46,114 nt of DNA from assembly GCA_021734405.1 (NCBI GenBank), contig JAIPJA010000005.1, positions 1 to 46,114 on the forward strand, in the 5' to 3' direction. Source of the stretch: Minisyncoccota bacterium (GTDB lineage Bacteria > Patescibacteriota > Patescibacteriia > Patescibacteriales > UBA12465). Position 1 is the stretch's first letter. The number at the start of each line of letters is the position of its first letter. Shown in pieces: positions 36,182 to 46,114 of the stretch. A program made the position numbers and the translations under genes. The notes under the pieces were generated by a model. The model saw nothing but the letters and a program-made list of their open reading frames with translations, was not told the DNA's origin and searched no databases.

Positions 36182-37636
36182 ATGAAAAAATTAAAAATTG
36201 TCCATATAGCTTCAGAGGTTGCTCCCTTCTCTAAGACCGGGGGTTTAGCTGATGTAGCTCGATCACTTCCCAAAGCTTTGTCTCGTTTAGGTCATGAGGT
36301 TAGAATTATTACTCCTCTTTATGGCAAGGTAATTGACAAGAAAAAGTACAATTTAAAGAAGATATTTTCTGAGGTAGAAGTATTTTTAAATTCAAAAGAG
36401 TCAGTTAAGGTTAATTATTGGCAAGGTTATGCTATGGAAGGACTACCAATTTATTTTATAGAAAATACAAAATATTTTTCTAAACATAAAGATATTTATG
36501 GTTCAGGTAGAGAGAATGCTCGATTTTTAATTTTTAATGTAGCTTCTTTAAAGCTTATTTCTTTACTTAAGTTCGAAGCTGATATTGTTCATTGCCATGA
36601 CTGGCAGACAGGACTTATCCCTTTTTATTTAAAAACTGATTTTCGTTATTCTAAAACTTTAAAACAAGCTAAAACCGTCTATACTATTCATAACCTTATT
36701 TTCCAGTTTGGGCAAAACTGGTGGCAAGTGCCGGCAGAGAAAAAAGATTATGGACGCAAAAGATTGCCTCATATAAGTGATGAAAATATTGAATATATTA
36801 ATTTTGCTAAGAGAGGAATTTTATCAGCTGATATTATAAACACTGTTAGTGAACAGTATAGAGATGAAATCATGACTAAGAAGTTTGGTCAGGACTTACA
36901 TAGAATTTTAAAAAATCGAGACCAGCGTTTATTTGGGATTATAAATGGCATTGACTATAATACCTATAATCCAGATAATGACGATAAGATTTTTAAAAAC
37001 TATAACCATACCAATTTAGAGCTTAAAAGCCTTAATAAAGAGTATTTACAAGATCAAAATAATTTACCTATAAACGCTAACATCCCTGTGCTTTGCACTA
37101 CTTCCAGAGTTACTTTTCAAAAAGGCTTTGATTTAATATTGAAAATTATTGAACCTTTATTAAAGTTAGATATTCAAATAATTATTATGGGAGATGGGGA
37201 TAAAAATTATTTAAAACCACTTAGAAAAATTGCTAGGCATAATCCTAAGAAGTTAGTTTTAATGCCTTTTAAACAAGATAAGGAAACTTTGCTGTATGCT
37301 GGTTCGGATATTTTTCTTTTACCTTCTAATCATGAGCCTTGTGGCATTAATCAGCTAATAGCTATGCGTTATGGTTGCATTCCTGTAGTAAGAGAAGTTG
37401 GGGGTCTATATGACACCGTAGATAATTATTCTCCAGCTACTAAAAAAGGCACGGGCTTTACTTTTACTGACAATAATCCTTTTATGTTTTTTAGAGCTAT
37501 TGTCAGAGCTTTAGAGGCAGAGAAGAATAAAAAAGCTTGGCACAATCTCATTTCTAGAGCTATGCGTCGATCTAACAGTTGGGAAATACCAGCTAAAAAA
37601 TATGTAGAGCTCTACAAGAAAGTGTTAAAAAGTTAA
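36182..37636 (+). CDS. glgA: Glycogen synthase (GT5), copy 1
   Basis: MKKLKIVHIASEVAPFSKTGGLADVARSLP…HCHDWQTGL…SNHEPCGINQLIAMRYG. Confidence 0.93.
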   Translation: MKKLKIVHIASEVAPFSKTGGLADVARSLPKALSRLGHEVRIITPLYGKVIDKKKYNLKKIFSEVEVFLNSKESVKVNYWQGYAMEGLPIYFIENTKYFSKHKDIYGSGRENARFLIFNVASLKLISLLKFEADIVHCHDWQTGLIPFYLKTDFRYSKTLKQAKTVYTIHNLIFQFGQNWWQVPAEKKDYGRKRLPHISDENIEYINFAKRGILSADIINTVSEQYRDEIMTKKFGQDLHRILKNRDQRLFGIINGIDYNTYNPDNDDKIFKNYNHTNLELKSLNKEYLQDQNNLPINANIPVLCTTSRVTFQKGFDLILKIIEPLLKLDIQIIIMGDGDKNYLKPLRKIARHNPKKLVLMPFKQDKETLLYAGSDIFLLPSNHEPCGINQLIAMRYGCIPVVREVGGLYDTVDNYSPATKKGTGFTFTDNNPFMFFRAIVRALEAEKNKKAWHNLISRAMRRSNSWEIPAKKYVELYKKVLKS

Positions 37637-37649
37637 AAACAAGAATTTT

Positions 37650-38813
37650 ATGTTGTGGATTAATTTTATTCATTTATACCAACCAGCTAACACTAAATCT
37701 CAATACATAGAGGAGGCGGTTGATCTTTCCTATCAAAGACTTTTACAGGCTTTAAAAGAAAATTCTAGAACTAAATTTACTATTAATATAAATGGTTGTT
37801 TAATTGAGCGTTTATTTGAGATGGGAAGAGTTGATATAATTTCTGGGTTTAAAGACTTAATTAGTCGAGGTCAGTTAGAAATAGTTTCAACCGCTGCTTA
37901 TCATCCAGTTTTGCCTTTAATTTCTAAACAAGAAATGGCTAGACAAATTAAAGAGCAAGAGAAAATATTACATAAGTATTTAGGCGTAAAAAATAAGCCA
38001 AAAGGTTTCTTTTTACCAGAAATGGCTTATAGTCCTCAAGTTTCTAAAGTTTTAGCAAGTTTAGGATATAAATGGATTATTTTAGATGAGATTGCTTTTA
38101 AAGGTAAAATTGATGAAGCTGAAGTGGACAAGGTCTATCAAGATAAATATAGTGGTTTGAAGATAATTTTTAGAAGCCGAAGGCAGTCTAATACTTATGT
38201 GCCTGATTTGATTATAAAAAATATAAAGTCGAATAATGAGTTAGAGTTTTTTATGACTGCTACTGATGCTGAGCTTTATGGTTTAAGACATCAAGATCCT
38301 ACTGGAGAATTAGAGAAAGTTTTGTCTAGCGCTAAGGTTGAGACTCAAACTATTTCTGAATACTTAAAAAACAAACCAGTTATAGAAATAAAACCTTTGG
38401 CTTGTAGTTGGGAGTCTTTAAAAGAAGAATTACAAGATAATCAGCCTTATATTCTTTGGAATGGGAGAAATAATAAAATTCAGGCCAGTTTATGGAAACT
38501 AGCTAATTTAGCTTTAACTTTACTGGAAAATAATCCTCAAGATAAAAATTACGCTTGGGCTCGTTGGCATTTAGTTAGAGGTTTGGCTAGTTGTACTTTT
38601 TGGTGGGCATCAGCTAAGGATTTTAAGCATAATTTTGGACCTTATGCCTGGAATCCGGATGAGACTGAAAGAGGTTTAGAAGAACTTATTCGTTCAGTGA
38701 GGTCTTTGGAGTCAGAGAGTTTAAGAAAGTATAAATTAAAAGCTGAAAATTTATATATACAGGCTAAAGCCTTGATTTGGAAAAGGCATTGGCAGTATTA
38801 TTGGAAAAAATAA
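37650..38813 (+). CDS. Glycoside hydrolase family 57-like protein
   Basis: MLWINFIHLYQPAN…IVSTAAYHPVLPLIS…GFFLPEMAYSPQVSKVLASLGYKWIILDE is typical of GH57 N-termini. Confidence 0.8.
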   Translation: MLWINFIHLYQPANTKSQYIEEAVDLSYQRLLQALKENSRTKFTININGCLIERLFEMGRVDIISGFKDLISRGQLEIVSTAAYHPVLPLISKQEMARQIKEQEKILHKYLGVKNKPKGFFLPEMAYSPQVSKVLASLGYKWIILDEIAFKGKIDEAEVDKVYQDKYSGLKIIFRSRRQSNTYVPDLIIKNIKSNNELEFFMTATDAELYGLRHQDPTGELEKVLSSAKVETQTISEYLKNKPVIEIKPLACSWESLKEELQDNQPYILWNGRNNKIQASLWKLANLALTLLENNPQDKNYAWARWHLVRGLASCTFWWASAKDFKHNFGPYAWNPDETERGLEELIRSVRSLESESLRKYKLKAENLYIQAKALIWKRHWQYYWKK

Positions 38814-38815
38814 TT

Positions 38816-39853
38816 ATGCAAAAAGTAGAAAATTTATTTGACCCCAATTTTGTTAAGGGTCTATTTGTAGAAAAAGTTTTACCTTTATATCCAGATTTTA
38901 AAGGTATAAAAAGTATAAAAGTCGTGTCTCATAAAAAATTACTTTGGACACAATCATTTCATATAGTTTTAGAATTTAGAACTAAGTTTATTAAAGCTAA
39001 TGGTAAAACAGTTACTTTACCTATATTTTGTTCAGGCCACTCTCATGAAAGCAGAAAAAATGTGTTTGAAGCCTTAACCTACTTATGGAATAAAGGTTTT
39101 AGTAGAGGCTATTTAAGTATTCCTCATCCTTTATTTTATTGGGAGGATTTAAATTGCTCTTTTTACAGAGGAGTGACTGGGGAGAATTTGTATCATTATA
39201 TTAAGCAGGAAAATTTTGCGGTTATTGAAGATGTGGTAGCCAAGACTGCGCGCTGGTTTGCTAAACTTCATAAAATACAGCCTGAAGAACAAGCTAATTT
39301 TAGTCCAATAAATAGCCGTATTCAAACAGTTCTTCCTGGGAAAGAGCATATATTAAATTCAATTGTTAGAAAACATCCAGAACATTTAGATCTTTATCAA
39401 AAAGCCTACGATTATTTTATTAGTGCTGAAGAGGATTTTTTAGCTAGCACTGACAAGCGTTGGTTAGTGCATGGAGATGCTCATCCAGAAAATGTTATTA
39501 AAATGGGAGCTAAAAAAATAGCTGTTATAGATTTTACAGATTTGTCTTTAGGAGACTTTGCTCGAGATTTAGGTTGTTTTTTGCAACAAGTACAATATAT
39601 GGCTAAAAGAAAGATAAACGATGATGATTATGGCCTTAAATTACAACAAATCTTTTTGGATAATTATTTAAAAAATGCTAAAATATCTTTAGATTATAGC
39701 TTAAAGCAACGAATTAGTAATTATTATTATTGGACTTCTATTAGAACAGCTACATTTTTACTTATAGGTATTTATTATCGCCCAGAAAGAGCTAAGCTAC
39801 TTTTAGATCGCCTAGAGTCTAATTTAGGTGGACAAATTAGTTTATTTAATTAA
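38816..39853 (+). CDS. Aminoglycoside-phosphotransferase-like (APH) kinase
   Basis: WLVHGDAHPENVIKMGAKKIAVIDFTDLSLGDFARDLG (kinase catalytic and DFG-like motifs). Start revised to 38816. Confidence 0.8.
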   Translation: MQKVENLFDPNFVKGLFVEKVLPLYPDFKGIKSIKVVSHKKLLWTQSFHIVLEFRTKFIKANGKTVTLPIFCSGHSHESRKNVFEALTYLWNKGFSRGYLSIPHPLFYWEDLNCSFYRGVTGENLYHYIKQENFAVIEDVVAKTARWFAKLHKIQPEEQANFSPINSRIQTVLPGKEHILNSIVRKHPEHLDLYQKAYDYFISAEEDFLASTDKRWLVHGDAHPENVIKMGAKKIAVIDFTDLSLGDFARDLGCFLQQVQYMAKRKINDDDYGLKLQQIFLDNYLKNAKISLDYSLKQRISNYYYWTSIRTATFLLIGIYYRPERAKLLLDRLESNLGGQISLFN

Positions 39854-39863
39854 GAAACACATT

Positions 39864-40724
39864 ATGTTAATTGATTTGCAGGTACACTCAACTTATTCTG
39901 ATGGTTATTTAACTCCTACTCAGTTAATTAAATTTTTGTCAGAAAACAAAATAGAGGTAGCAGCTTTAACTGATCATAATACTGTTTCTGGTTTGGCTGA
40001 GTTTGAAGAAGCTGGTAAGAAAGCTAAAATTAAGACCATTCCCGGGATTGAACTTTATTGTAGTCTAGGTCATCGTCATTTTAATATATTGTGGTATAAC
40101 TTTGATTACAAAAGTCCAGAGTTACATAACCTGCTTAGGGAAACGCAGAGGAGAAGGCGAAGAAAGGTTAGAAAAATTTTAGAAAATTTAAAAGCAAAGG
40201 GCTATAGGGTGGAGGTGGAAAATATTTTAGATCAATATAATCATTATTTGGCTATTAATAAGGTAGGTGGAGCTTTTTATAAACAGAATAGAACTAAAAT
40301 TAATAGAGAACTAGGTTTAAACATGCCCAGAGAAGAGGATATATTAGGTGCTTATTTTTTTAGTAGAGAATTTGGTGTTTTAAAGGAAAGTTATATTAAT
40401 ATTGAAAGAGTAATTAAATTAAGAAAAAAGATTGGTGGTCAATTGATATTTTGCCATCCAGGCAAACACAATAAATATGCTGGAGTTTTACCTGCGAAAT
40501 TAGCTAAATTAGGAATTGATGGTCTTGAAGTTTTGTCTCCACATCATTCTATTGGCTCTATTATTTATTGCCAGTTTTTAGCCAGAGAATATAACTGGAT
40601 AGAAACTGGGGGTTCAGACTTTCATTTATATGCTGGCAATCGTTTTAGCTTACAACATGCTTGGCAGTGGTTTAAAATTGATTCCAAGAATTTACGTAAA
40701 ATTAATCAGATTATAAAGCCCTAA
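39864..40724 (+). CDS. PHP-domain metal-dependent phosphoesterase
   Basis: MLIDLQVHSTYSDGYLTPTQLI…ALTDHNTVSGL…GIELYC…FCHPGKH…GGSDFH. Confidence 0.9.
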   Translation: MLIDLQVHSTYSDGYLTPTQLIKFLSENKIEVAALTDHNTVSGLAEFEEAGKKAKIKTIPGIELYCSLGHRHFNILWYNFDYKSPELHNLLRETQRRRRRKVRKILENLKAKGYRVEVENILDQYNHYLAINKVGGAFYKQNRTKINRELGLNMPREEDILGAYFFSREFGVLKESYINIERVIKLRKKIGGQLIFCHPGKHNKYAGVLPAKLAKLGIDGLEVLSPHHSIGSIIYCQFLAREYNWIETGGSDFHLYAGNRFSLQHAWQWFKIDSKNLRKINQIIKP

Positions 40725-40735
40725 TAATATAATTA

Positions 40736-41755
40736 ATGAAAATAGCCATTATTTCTAAGTTGTGGGAGAATACTGAGCCAGAGTCTACTGGTGGCACTGG
40801 AGCGGCTTTAGGTTATTTAGTTAACGCTTTAGCTAAAAGAGGCCATGAGATTACCTTGTTTGCTACGGGAGCTTCTAAAGCTAAGGCTCAAAAATTAATA
40901 GCAGTTAGAAAGAATCCTTTTAAAGATGATTATTCTGAGATTGAGGAAATAGAAAATATTGCCAATGCCTTTAGAAGAGATAAAAACTTTGATATTATCC
41001 ATGCAGCTGTAGAGCATAAGAGCCTTTTTTTTGCCAAGGTTGCTTCTGTACCAGTATTACACTCTATTCGTTATGGAGAGTTTTTTCAACAAGAATTAGA
41101 TCTTTTAAAAAAGCATTCTCAAGAAAATTTTGTAGGAATTTCTAAAGCAGTGTGTAATAAGTTTAATTTTTTAAACTTTCAGGGTATGGTTTATAATGGA
41201 CTTGATTTATCATTTTTTCCTTTTATAAATAAACCAGGAAATTATTTAGTTTTTTTAGCTAGAATATCTCCGTCTAAAGGGGTTCACACTGCTATAGAGG
41301 TAGCTAAAAAACTTAATCAAAAATTAATTATTGCGGGTAAAGTTAGTGCTGTTGATAAAGACTATTTAGATAAATATTTTTGGCCTCAAATTGATGGCAA
41401 GCAGATTGTATATAAAGGCGAGCTTGCTTTCAAGGATAAAGTAGATTTGTTAAAAAACGCTTATTGCTTACTTCATCCTATAGAAAATATTTTTGAAGCT
41501 TTTGGCATGTCTTTAATTGAAGCTCAAGCTTGCGGAACTCCGGTTGTGTCTTACGACAGTGGTTCTCCTAAAGAAGTAATAAGCCCAGGGAAAACTGGTT
41601 TTGTAGTTTCTAGTTTTAAGGAAATGCTAAAGGCGGTTAAAGAGCTTAAAAATGTTTCGCGCCAAGACTCTAGAGATTGGGTAGAGAAAAATTTTAATTC
41701 AGACCTTATGGCGTTAAACTATGAGAAGTTATATAATAAAATAATAAATAAATAA
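40736..41755 (+). CDS. Glycosyltransferase, GT4 family
   Basis: ESTGGTGAALGYLVNALAKRGHEITLFATG…EAFGMSLIEAQACGTPVVSYDSGSPKEVI. Confidence 0.9.
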   Translation: MKIAIISKLWENTEPESTGGTGAALGYLVNALAKRGHEITLFATGASKAKAQKLIAVRKNPFKDDYSEIEEIENIANAFRRDKNFDIIHAAVEHKSLFFAKVASVPVLHSIRYGEFFQQELDLLKKHSQENFVGISKAVCNKFNFLNFQGMVYNGLDLSFFPFINKPGNYLVFLARISPSKGVHTAIEVAKKLNQKLIIAGKVSAVDKDYLDKYFWPQIDGKQIVYKGELAFKDKVDLLKNAYCLLHPIENIFEAFGMSLIEAQACGTPVVSYDSGSPKEVISPGKTGFVVSSFKEMLKAVKELKNVSRQDSRDWVEKNFNSDLMALNYEKLYNKIINK

Positions 41756-41761
41756 AATAAT

Positions 41762-43183
41762 ATGGATAACTTAAAAGTATTAATGGTAGCAGCAGAAATT
41801 TCGCCTTTTGCTAAAGCTGGGGGTTTAGCTGATGTTACTGGCTCTCTGCCTCCTGCTTTGTCAGCTTTAGGTGTCGATGTTAGATTAGTTATGCCTAAAT
41901 ATGGGAGTATTTCCGAGAAAAAATATGCTTTAAAAAGAATTCATAAAGACATTGATGTTCCTACTGGCGGTAAGATTATAAAAATTGATATTTATCAAGG
42001 AGCCTTACCGCGCACTGATATTCCAGTTTATTTTATTGATTGTCCAGAGTATTTTGGTGATAAGGAAATTTATTTAGGAGAAAAAGATACACAAAGATTT
42101 ATTTTCTTTTCTTTATCTATTCTCTATATTTTACCTATTATAGAATTCAAGCCTGATGTAGTTCATGCTCATGATTTTCATAGCGCCTTAGTGGCTAACT
42201 TTATTAACCTTTCTAATTTTACCTACTCTAAAGACGCCAAGACTCTATATACTATTCACAATTTAAATTATCAAGGTCAAGCTAGCCCAGATGTTCTCAA
42301 AGAAGGAAATTTAAGTGCTAGCTCTTTAGAGTCTTTAGCTACAGATGCTAAAGATGGAGATATTAATTTCATGGTTCAAGGTATTTTTAATTGCCAAGCT
42401 TTAAATACTGTTAGCCCTACTTATGCTAAAGAAATCATGACTAAAGAACAAGGCAGTGGTTTGCACAGAGTCATTAAAAAAAATAAGCATAAACTTTTAG
42501 GTATTCTAAATGGTTTAGACATTTCTAAGTTTAATCCTGAAACGGATCCTAATATTTGTTGTAATTTTTCTGTGGAGTCTTTAGATAAAAAGTCTGAAAA
42601 TAAATTAGCCTTGCAAAGAGAACTTGGTTTACCAGAAGATAAAGATAAACCGCTTTTAGCTATAGTGAGTCGTTTAGCTTGGCAAAAAGGCTTTGAGCTT
42701 ATAAACTCAGAATTACTTGAAAAATTAGATTTCCAGTTAATAGTTTTAGGTACAGGGGAAGAAAAATATGAAAATCACTTTAAAGATTTAGCTGAAAAAT
42801 TTCCTGAAAAAGTTAGTGCTCAGATTAAATTTGATCTTGGTTTAGCACAAAGAATTTATGCTGGTTCCGATTTCTTTTTAATGCCTTCTCGTTACGAACC
42901 TTGCGGTCTGGGACAAATGATTGCTATGCGCTATGGTTCTTTGCCTATTGTCAGATATACTGGAGGCTTAGCAGATACTGTTAATAAAAAAGTGGGTTTT
43001 AGTTTTAAGACTTTTTCCCAAAAAGCCTTTTATTTAGCTGTAAATAGAGCCTTAAAAACTTATTATAATAAAAAGAAGTATCAAAGCATGCAGGCCAGAG
43101 CGATGAAAGTAGATTTTTCTTGGAGTCGTTCTGCTAAGAAATATTTAAATATTTATAGAAAACTAACTAAGCATAAGAATTAA
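41762..43183 (+). CDS. glgA: Glycogen synthase (GT5), copy 2
   Basis: MVAAEISPFAKAGGLADVTGSLPPALSALGVDVRLVMPKYG…AHDFHSAL…SRYEPCGLGQMIAMRYG. Confidence 0.93.
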   Translation: MDNLKVLMVAAEISPFAKAGGLADVTGSLPPALSALGVDVRLVMPKYGSISEKKYALKRIHKDIDVPTGGKIIKIDIYQGALPRTDIPVYFIDCPEYFGDKEIYLGEKDTQRFIFFSLSILYILPIIEFKPDVVHAHDFHSALVANFINLSNFTYSKDAKTLYTIHNLNYQGQASPDVLKEGNLSASSLESLATDAKDGDINFMVQGIFNCQALNTVSPTYAKEIMTKEQGSGLHRVIKKNKHKLLGILNGLDISKFNPETDPNICCNFSVESLDKKSENKLALQRELGLPEDKDKPLLAIVSRLAWQKGFELINSELLEKLDFQLIVLGTGEEKYENHFKDLAEKFPEKVSAQIKFDLGLAQRIYAGSDFFLMPSRYEPCGLGQMIAMRYGSLPIVRYTGGLADTVNKKVGFSFKTFSQKAFYLAVNRALKTYYNKKKYQSMQARAMKVDFSWSRSAKKYLNIYRKLTKHKN

Positions 43184-43229
43184 TTAAAATTTCACTAACA
43201 CTCAGTCTTAATTAAGTTTGACTAAATCT

Positions 43230-45971
43230 ATGGGAAGAAAAAAAAGAGGAAGACCGAAACAACAAAAAAAAGAAGCTTTAGAATATATTGCTTTACCTAA
43301 GATAAATTTAGATTCTAGCTTAAAAGCTAGTTTAGCAGTTATTTTAATTTATATTATCGGATTATTAGCTCTATTGGGTCTATTTGATGCCGGTGGCCAA
43401 GTGGGTAATTATTTTAAGCAAATGCTAGCTATAGCTTTTGGTTGGGGCAAGTGGTTATTTCCCTTTTTACTTTTAGCTTGGGGAGCTTTTATATATAAAG
43501 GAAAAAAATCTCAAATTAAATCTATTCATTATATTGGTCTATTTTTAATTTTTTTAAGCTCAGAGTCTTTATTGCATTTCTTTATTTCTCCAGATAAATG
43601 GTTTCTTATGGCTGAAGCTGGTAGTGGTGGAGGTTATTTAGGGCTTTATTTAGCTTTATTTTTTAGCAAGTTCTTCGGTTTTTTAGGAGGTTTATTAGTT
43701 ATTTTAGCTCTATTTTTAGTGGCCTGGCTTTTGCTTTTAAACAAACCTTTAAGCCATATCTTGCCTAAAACTAGCTGGCTTTTATATCCAGCCAAATTAT
43801 TATTAAGGCTTTTTTCTAGAAAGAGAAAAAATACAGTTGAAGCTGATTATCAGGAAATAGAAGAAGAAAATGACCCCTTATATTTACAAGTTGGGGATGA
43901 CTTAGAGACTGATGAAGCGGAAACTGGAAAAGAAGGCCTGCCTTTTGATTTTTCAGAAAAGTCATTAACTCAGACTGAGTCTAAACTAGACAGGCCTAAA
44001 GCTGAAACAAAACATACTAAAACATCAGCTACTGACTGGAAGAATAAAGGTTTAAAGATAGATTTGCCTTTAAACTTATTACGCCAAGAGGACAGCAAAG
44101 CTACTGGGGAAAATATAGAAAAAAATAAAGAGATGATCAAAAAGACTTTAGAGAACTTTGGTATTTTAGTAGAAATGAGAGAATCTTTTGTAGGTCCAAC
44201 AGTTACCCAGTACACCTTTAAGCCCATGGAAGGTATTAAACTTTCTAAAATTACTACTTTAAGTAATGACTTATCTTTAGCCTTAGCTGCTCATCCCATC
44301 AGAATAGAGGCTCCTATTCCTGGAAAATCATTAGTTGGGATTGAGGTGCCTAATAAAAATAAAGCGGTGGTAGGTTTAAAGAAAATGTTATCTTCTAAAG
44401 ATTTTAAAACTAGAAATAATAATTTAATGGTAGCTTTAGGTGAAGATGTTACGGGCGAGAGTTGGTTTTACAGTGTCTCTAAAATGCCCCACTTATTAGT
44501 AGCTGGAGCTACTAATTCAGGCAAATCAGTTTGTTTAAATTCTATTATTATTAGTTTGCTTTATCAAAATAATCCTGATGATTTACGTTTTATTATGGTT
44601 GATCCTAAAAAGGTAGAATTAACCATTTATAATAATATTCCTCACCTTTTAACCCCAGTTATAACAAATGTAAGCAAAACTATTAATGCTTTAAAGTGGT
44701 GTTTAAATGAAATGGATAGGCGCTTTGAAATTCTCTCTAGTGCTCACAAAAAAAACATTAGTTCATATAATGAGGCTATGGTAGCTAAAGGAAAAGAATC
44801 GGAAAAAATTCCTTATTTAATTTTTATCATTGATGAATTAGCAGATTTAATGGTAGCAGCAGCTAAAGACATAGAAGCTTCAGTTATTAGGTTAGCTCAA
44901 ATGGCTAGAGCTGTGGGCATTCATTTAATTTTAGCTACACAGCGTCCTAGTGTTGATGTTATTACGGGTCTTATTAAAGCTAATATTCCGGCTAGAATTG
45001 CTTTTTCAGTTGCTTCAGCTATAGATTCGAAAACAATTTTAGATATTTCTGGAGCAGAAAAGCTTTTAGGCCAAGGTGATATGCTTATAACCACTCCCGA
45101 TACTAGTAAACCTAAAAGGCTACAAGGAGCGTATGTTAGTGATAAGGAAATAAAAAATATTTGTAATTATTTAATTTCTAAAACTGGTGGAGCTGATTAT
45201 TTAGATGGTATTACCGATAAGCAACAAGTTAAAGGTATGGGAGCAATTGGTTTTGATGGCGAAAATGAACACGAAGATGATTTATTTGAAGAAGCTAAAG
45301 AGATTATTATAAATAATCAGCGTGCTTCCACTAGTTTTTTGCAAAGAACTTTAAGAATAGGTTATGGCCGAGCAGCTAGTATTTTAGATAGTTTAGAAGC
45401 AGCTGGTATTATAGGCCCTTCTAACGGCTCTAAGCCTCGTGAAATTTTACTTAGTCGAGAACAATACGAAGCTATGATAGATCAAGGCACAAGCTCTGTT
45501 AGTCTACATGATCGTGCCAGTTCTCAGGCTCCTGATAGTTATTTAGGTGAGGACGAAAATGAGGAAACAGAAGACTCTCAAGAAGATGAGGCAACAGAAG
45601 ACTCTCAAACAGATGAAGTGACTGTTGCAGAAAAAAACAGTGATAAAACTAATAGTAATGAAGAAAAGGAGAAAGTAGAGGAGCCTGAAGCCTTAGCAGA
45701 AGTAGAAGAGGAAGAGAGCGAAGAATATGACGAAGAAGTTGAAGAAGACAAGATAGAATTTGTTGGTCAAAACGATGATAAAAGCCAAGAAAAGGCTAGA
45801 GATTTAAAAGACAAAGAAAGTAAATTTTCAGACAGTCAAGAAGTGGAAGGTGAATATGAAGATGATAATATTGAAGAGAAAAATCAGGCAAAGAAAAAAA
45901 CTACTTCAAACAAAAATGAAAAAGATGATCAAAGCGATTGGTTTGATGATGGTATTTATTTTTCTAAATAA
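43230..45971 (+). CDS. ftsK: FtsK/SpoIIIE DNA translocase with long acidic C-terminal tail
   Basis: N-terminal TM segments; HLLVAGATNSGKSVCLNSI, FIMVDPKKVEL, IIDELADLMV; gamma winged helix (ASTSFLQRTLRIGYGRAASILDSLEAAGIIGP); about 140 further residues rich in D/E/K. Confidence 0.93.
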   Translation: MGRKKRGRPKQQKKEALEYIALPKINLDSSLKASLAVILIYIIGLLALLGLFDAGGQVGNYFKQMLAIAFGWGKWLFPFLLLAWGAFIYKGKKSQIKSIHYIGLFLIFLSSESLLHFFISPDKWFLMAEAGSGGGYLGLYLALFFSKFFGFLGGLLVILALFLVAWLLLLNKPLSHILPKTSWLLYPAKLLLRLFSRKRKNTVEADYQEIEEENDPLYLQVGDDLETDEAETGKEGLPFDFSEKSLTQTESKLDRPKAETKHTKTSATDWKNKGLKIDLPLNLLRQEDSKATGENIEKNKEMIKKTLENFGILVEMRESFVGPTVTQYTFKPMEGIKLSKITTLSNDLSLALAAHPIRIEAPIPGKSLVGIEVPNKNKAVVGLKKMLSSKDFKTRNNNLMVALGEDVTGESWFYSVSKMPHLLVAGATNSGKSVCLNSIIISLLYQNNPDDLRFIMVDPKKVELTIYNNIPHLLTPVITNVSKTINALKWCLNEMDRRFEILSSAHKKNISSYNEAMVAKGKESEKIPYLIFIIDELADLMVAAAKDIEASVIRLAQMARAVGIHLILATQRPSVDVITGLIKANIPARIAFSVASAIDSKTILDISGAEKLLGQGDMLITTPDTSKPKRLQGAYVSDKEIKNICNYLISKTGGADYLDGITDKQQVKGMGAIGFDGENEHEDDLFEEAKEIIINNQRASTSFLQRTLRIGYGRAASILDSLEAAGIIGPSNGSKPREILLSREQYEAMIDQGTSSVSLHDRASSQAPDSYLGEDENEETEDSQEDEATEDSQTDEVTVAEKNSDKTNSNEEKEKVEEPEALAEVEEEESEEYDEEVEEDKIEFVGQNDDKSQEKARDLKDKESKFSDSQEVEGEYEDDNIEEKNQAKKKTTSNKNEKDDQSDWFDDGIYFSK

Positions 45972-46114
45972 GATTAATATATCTATAAATTAAATCAATA
46001 CCCTTTAAAATTAGACATAATATTAAGGTTCATTTACATTCTTTAGTGTTTAAGCACCAGTTAAGAAACGATAGGACAATCTAGGGTTCTATCGTACGAT
46101 GTACGATCAGTTAT

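Noticed and set aside
1-46114. CRISPR array, Cas genes, or known defence islands
   Set aside because: No regularly spaced repeats and no cas/RM/TA/retron signatures recognised.
1-46114. Alternative genetic code (UGA recoding as in some CPR lineages)
   Set aside because: The tracked ORFs read as full-length conserved proteins under the standard code and use TGA as stop (for example the ECF sigma gene).

Overview
This AT-rich window looks like the chromosome of a Candidate Phyla Radiation (Patescibacteria) bacterium. That placement is inferred from gene content and style; there is no 16S here. It is mostly housekeeping: HU, RNase Y, IF-2, RbfA, an NrnA-like DHH phosphoesterase, TrmD, a KH-domain protein, S16, PNPase, a NYN-domain protein, S15, S20, HolA, MurD, PolA, YebC, RuvC, an FtsK-like translocase, and a cluster with two GlgA paralogs, a GH57-like protein, an APH-like kinase, a PHP protein and a GT4. 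Eight tRNA genes are visible, all on the minus strand. Accessory items are an N-terminally decayed ISNCY-like transposase, an apparently intact IS481-like element with recognisable inverted repeats, a BRO/DinD-like gene, an ECF sigma factor with a probable anti-sigma partner, and several cell-surface proteins. The most interesting observations are: (1) a 241-nt group I intron splitting the anticodon loop of tRNA-Phe(GAA) between U33 and G34, with P1, P2, P3, P4, P7, P9 and P10 readable by eye; (2) a free-standing HTH/LAGLIDADG-like gene next to it in the same tRNA array, whose last codons and stop lie inside tRNA-Pro and whose start is preceded by a perfect 10-bp inverted repeat; (3) two tandem, sequence-related short transcription modules (promoter, conserved hairpin, conserved SD and ATG, micro-ORF, terminator) in an ORF-free gap after gpmA; (4) a divergent MutS-family ATPase lacking recognisable mismatch-recognition domains; (5) an initiator tRNA with C33 and an AGG/CCU anticodon stem.
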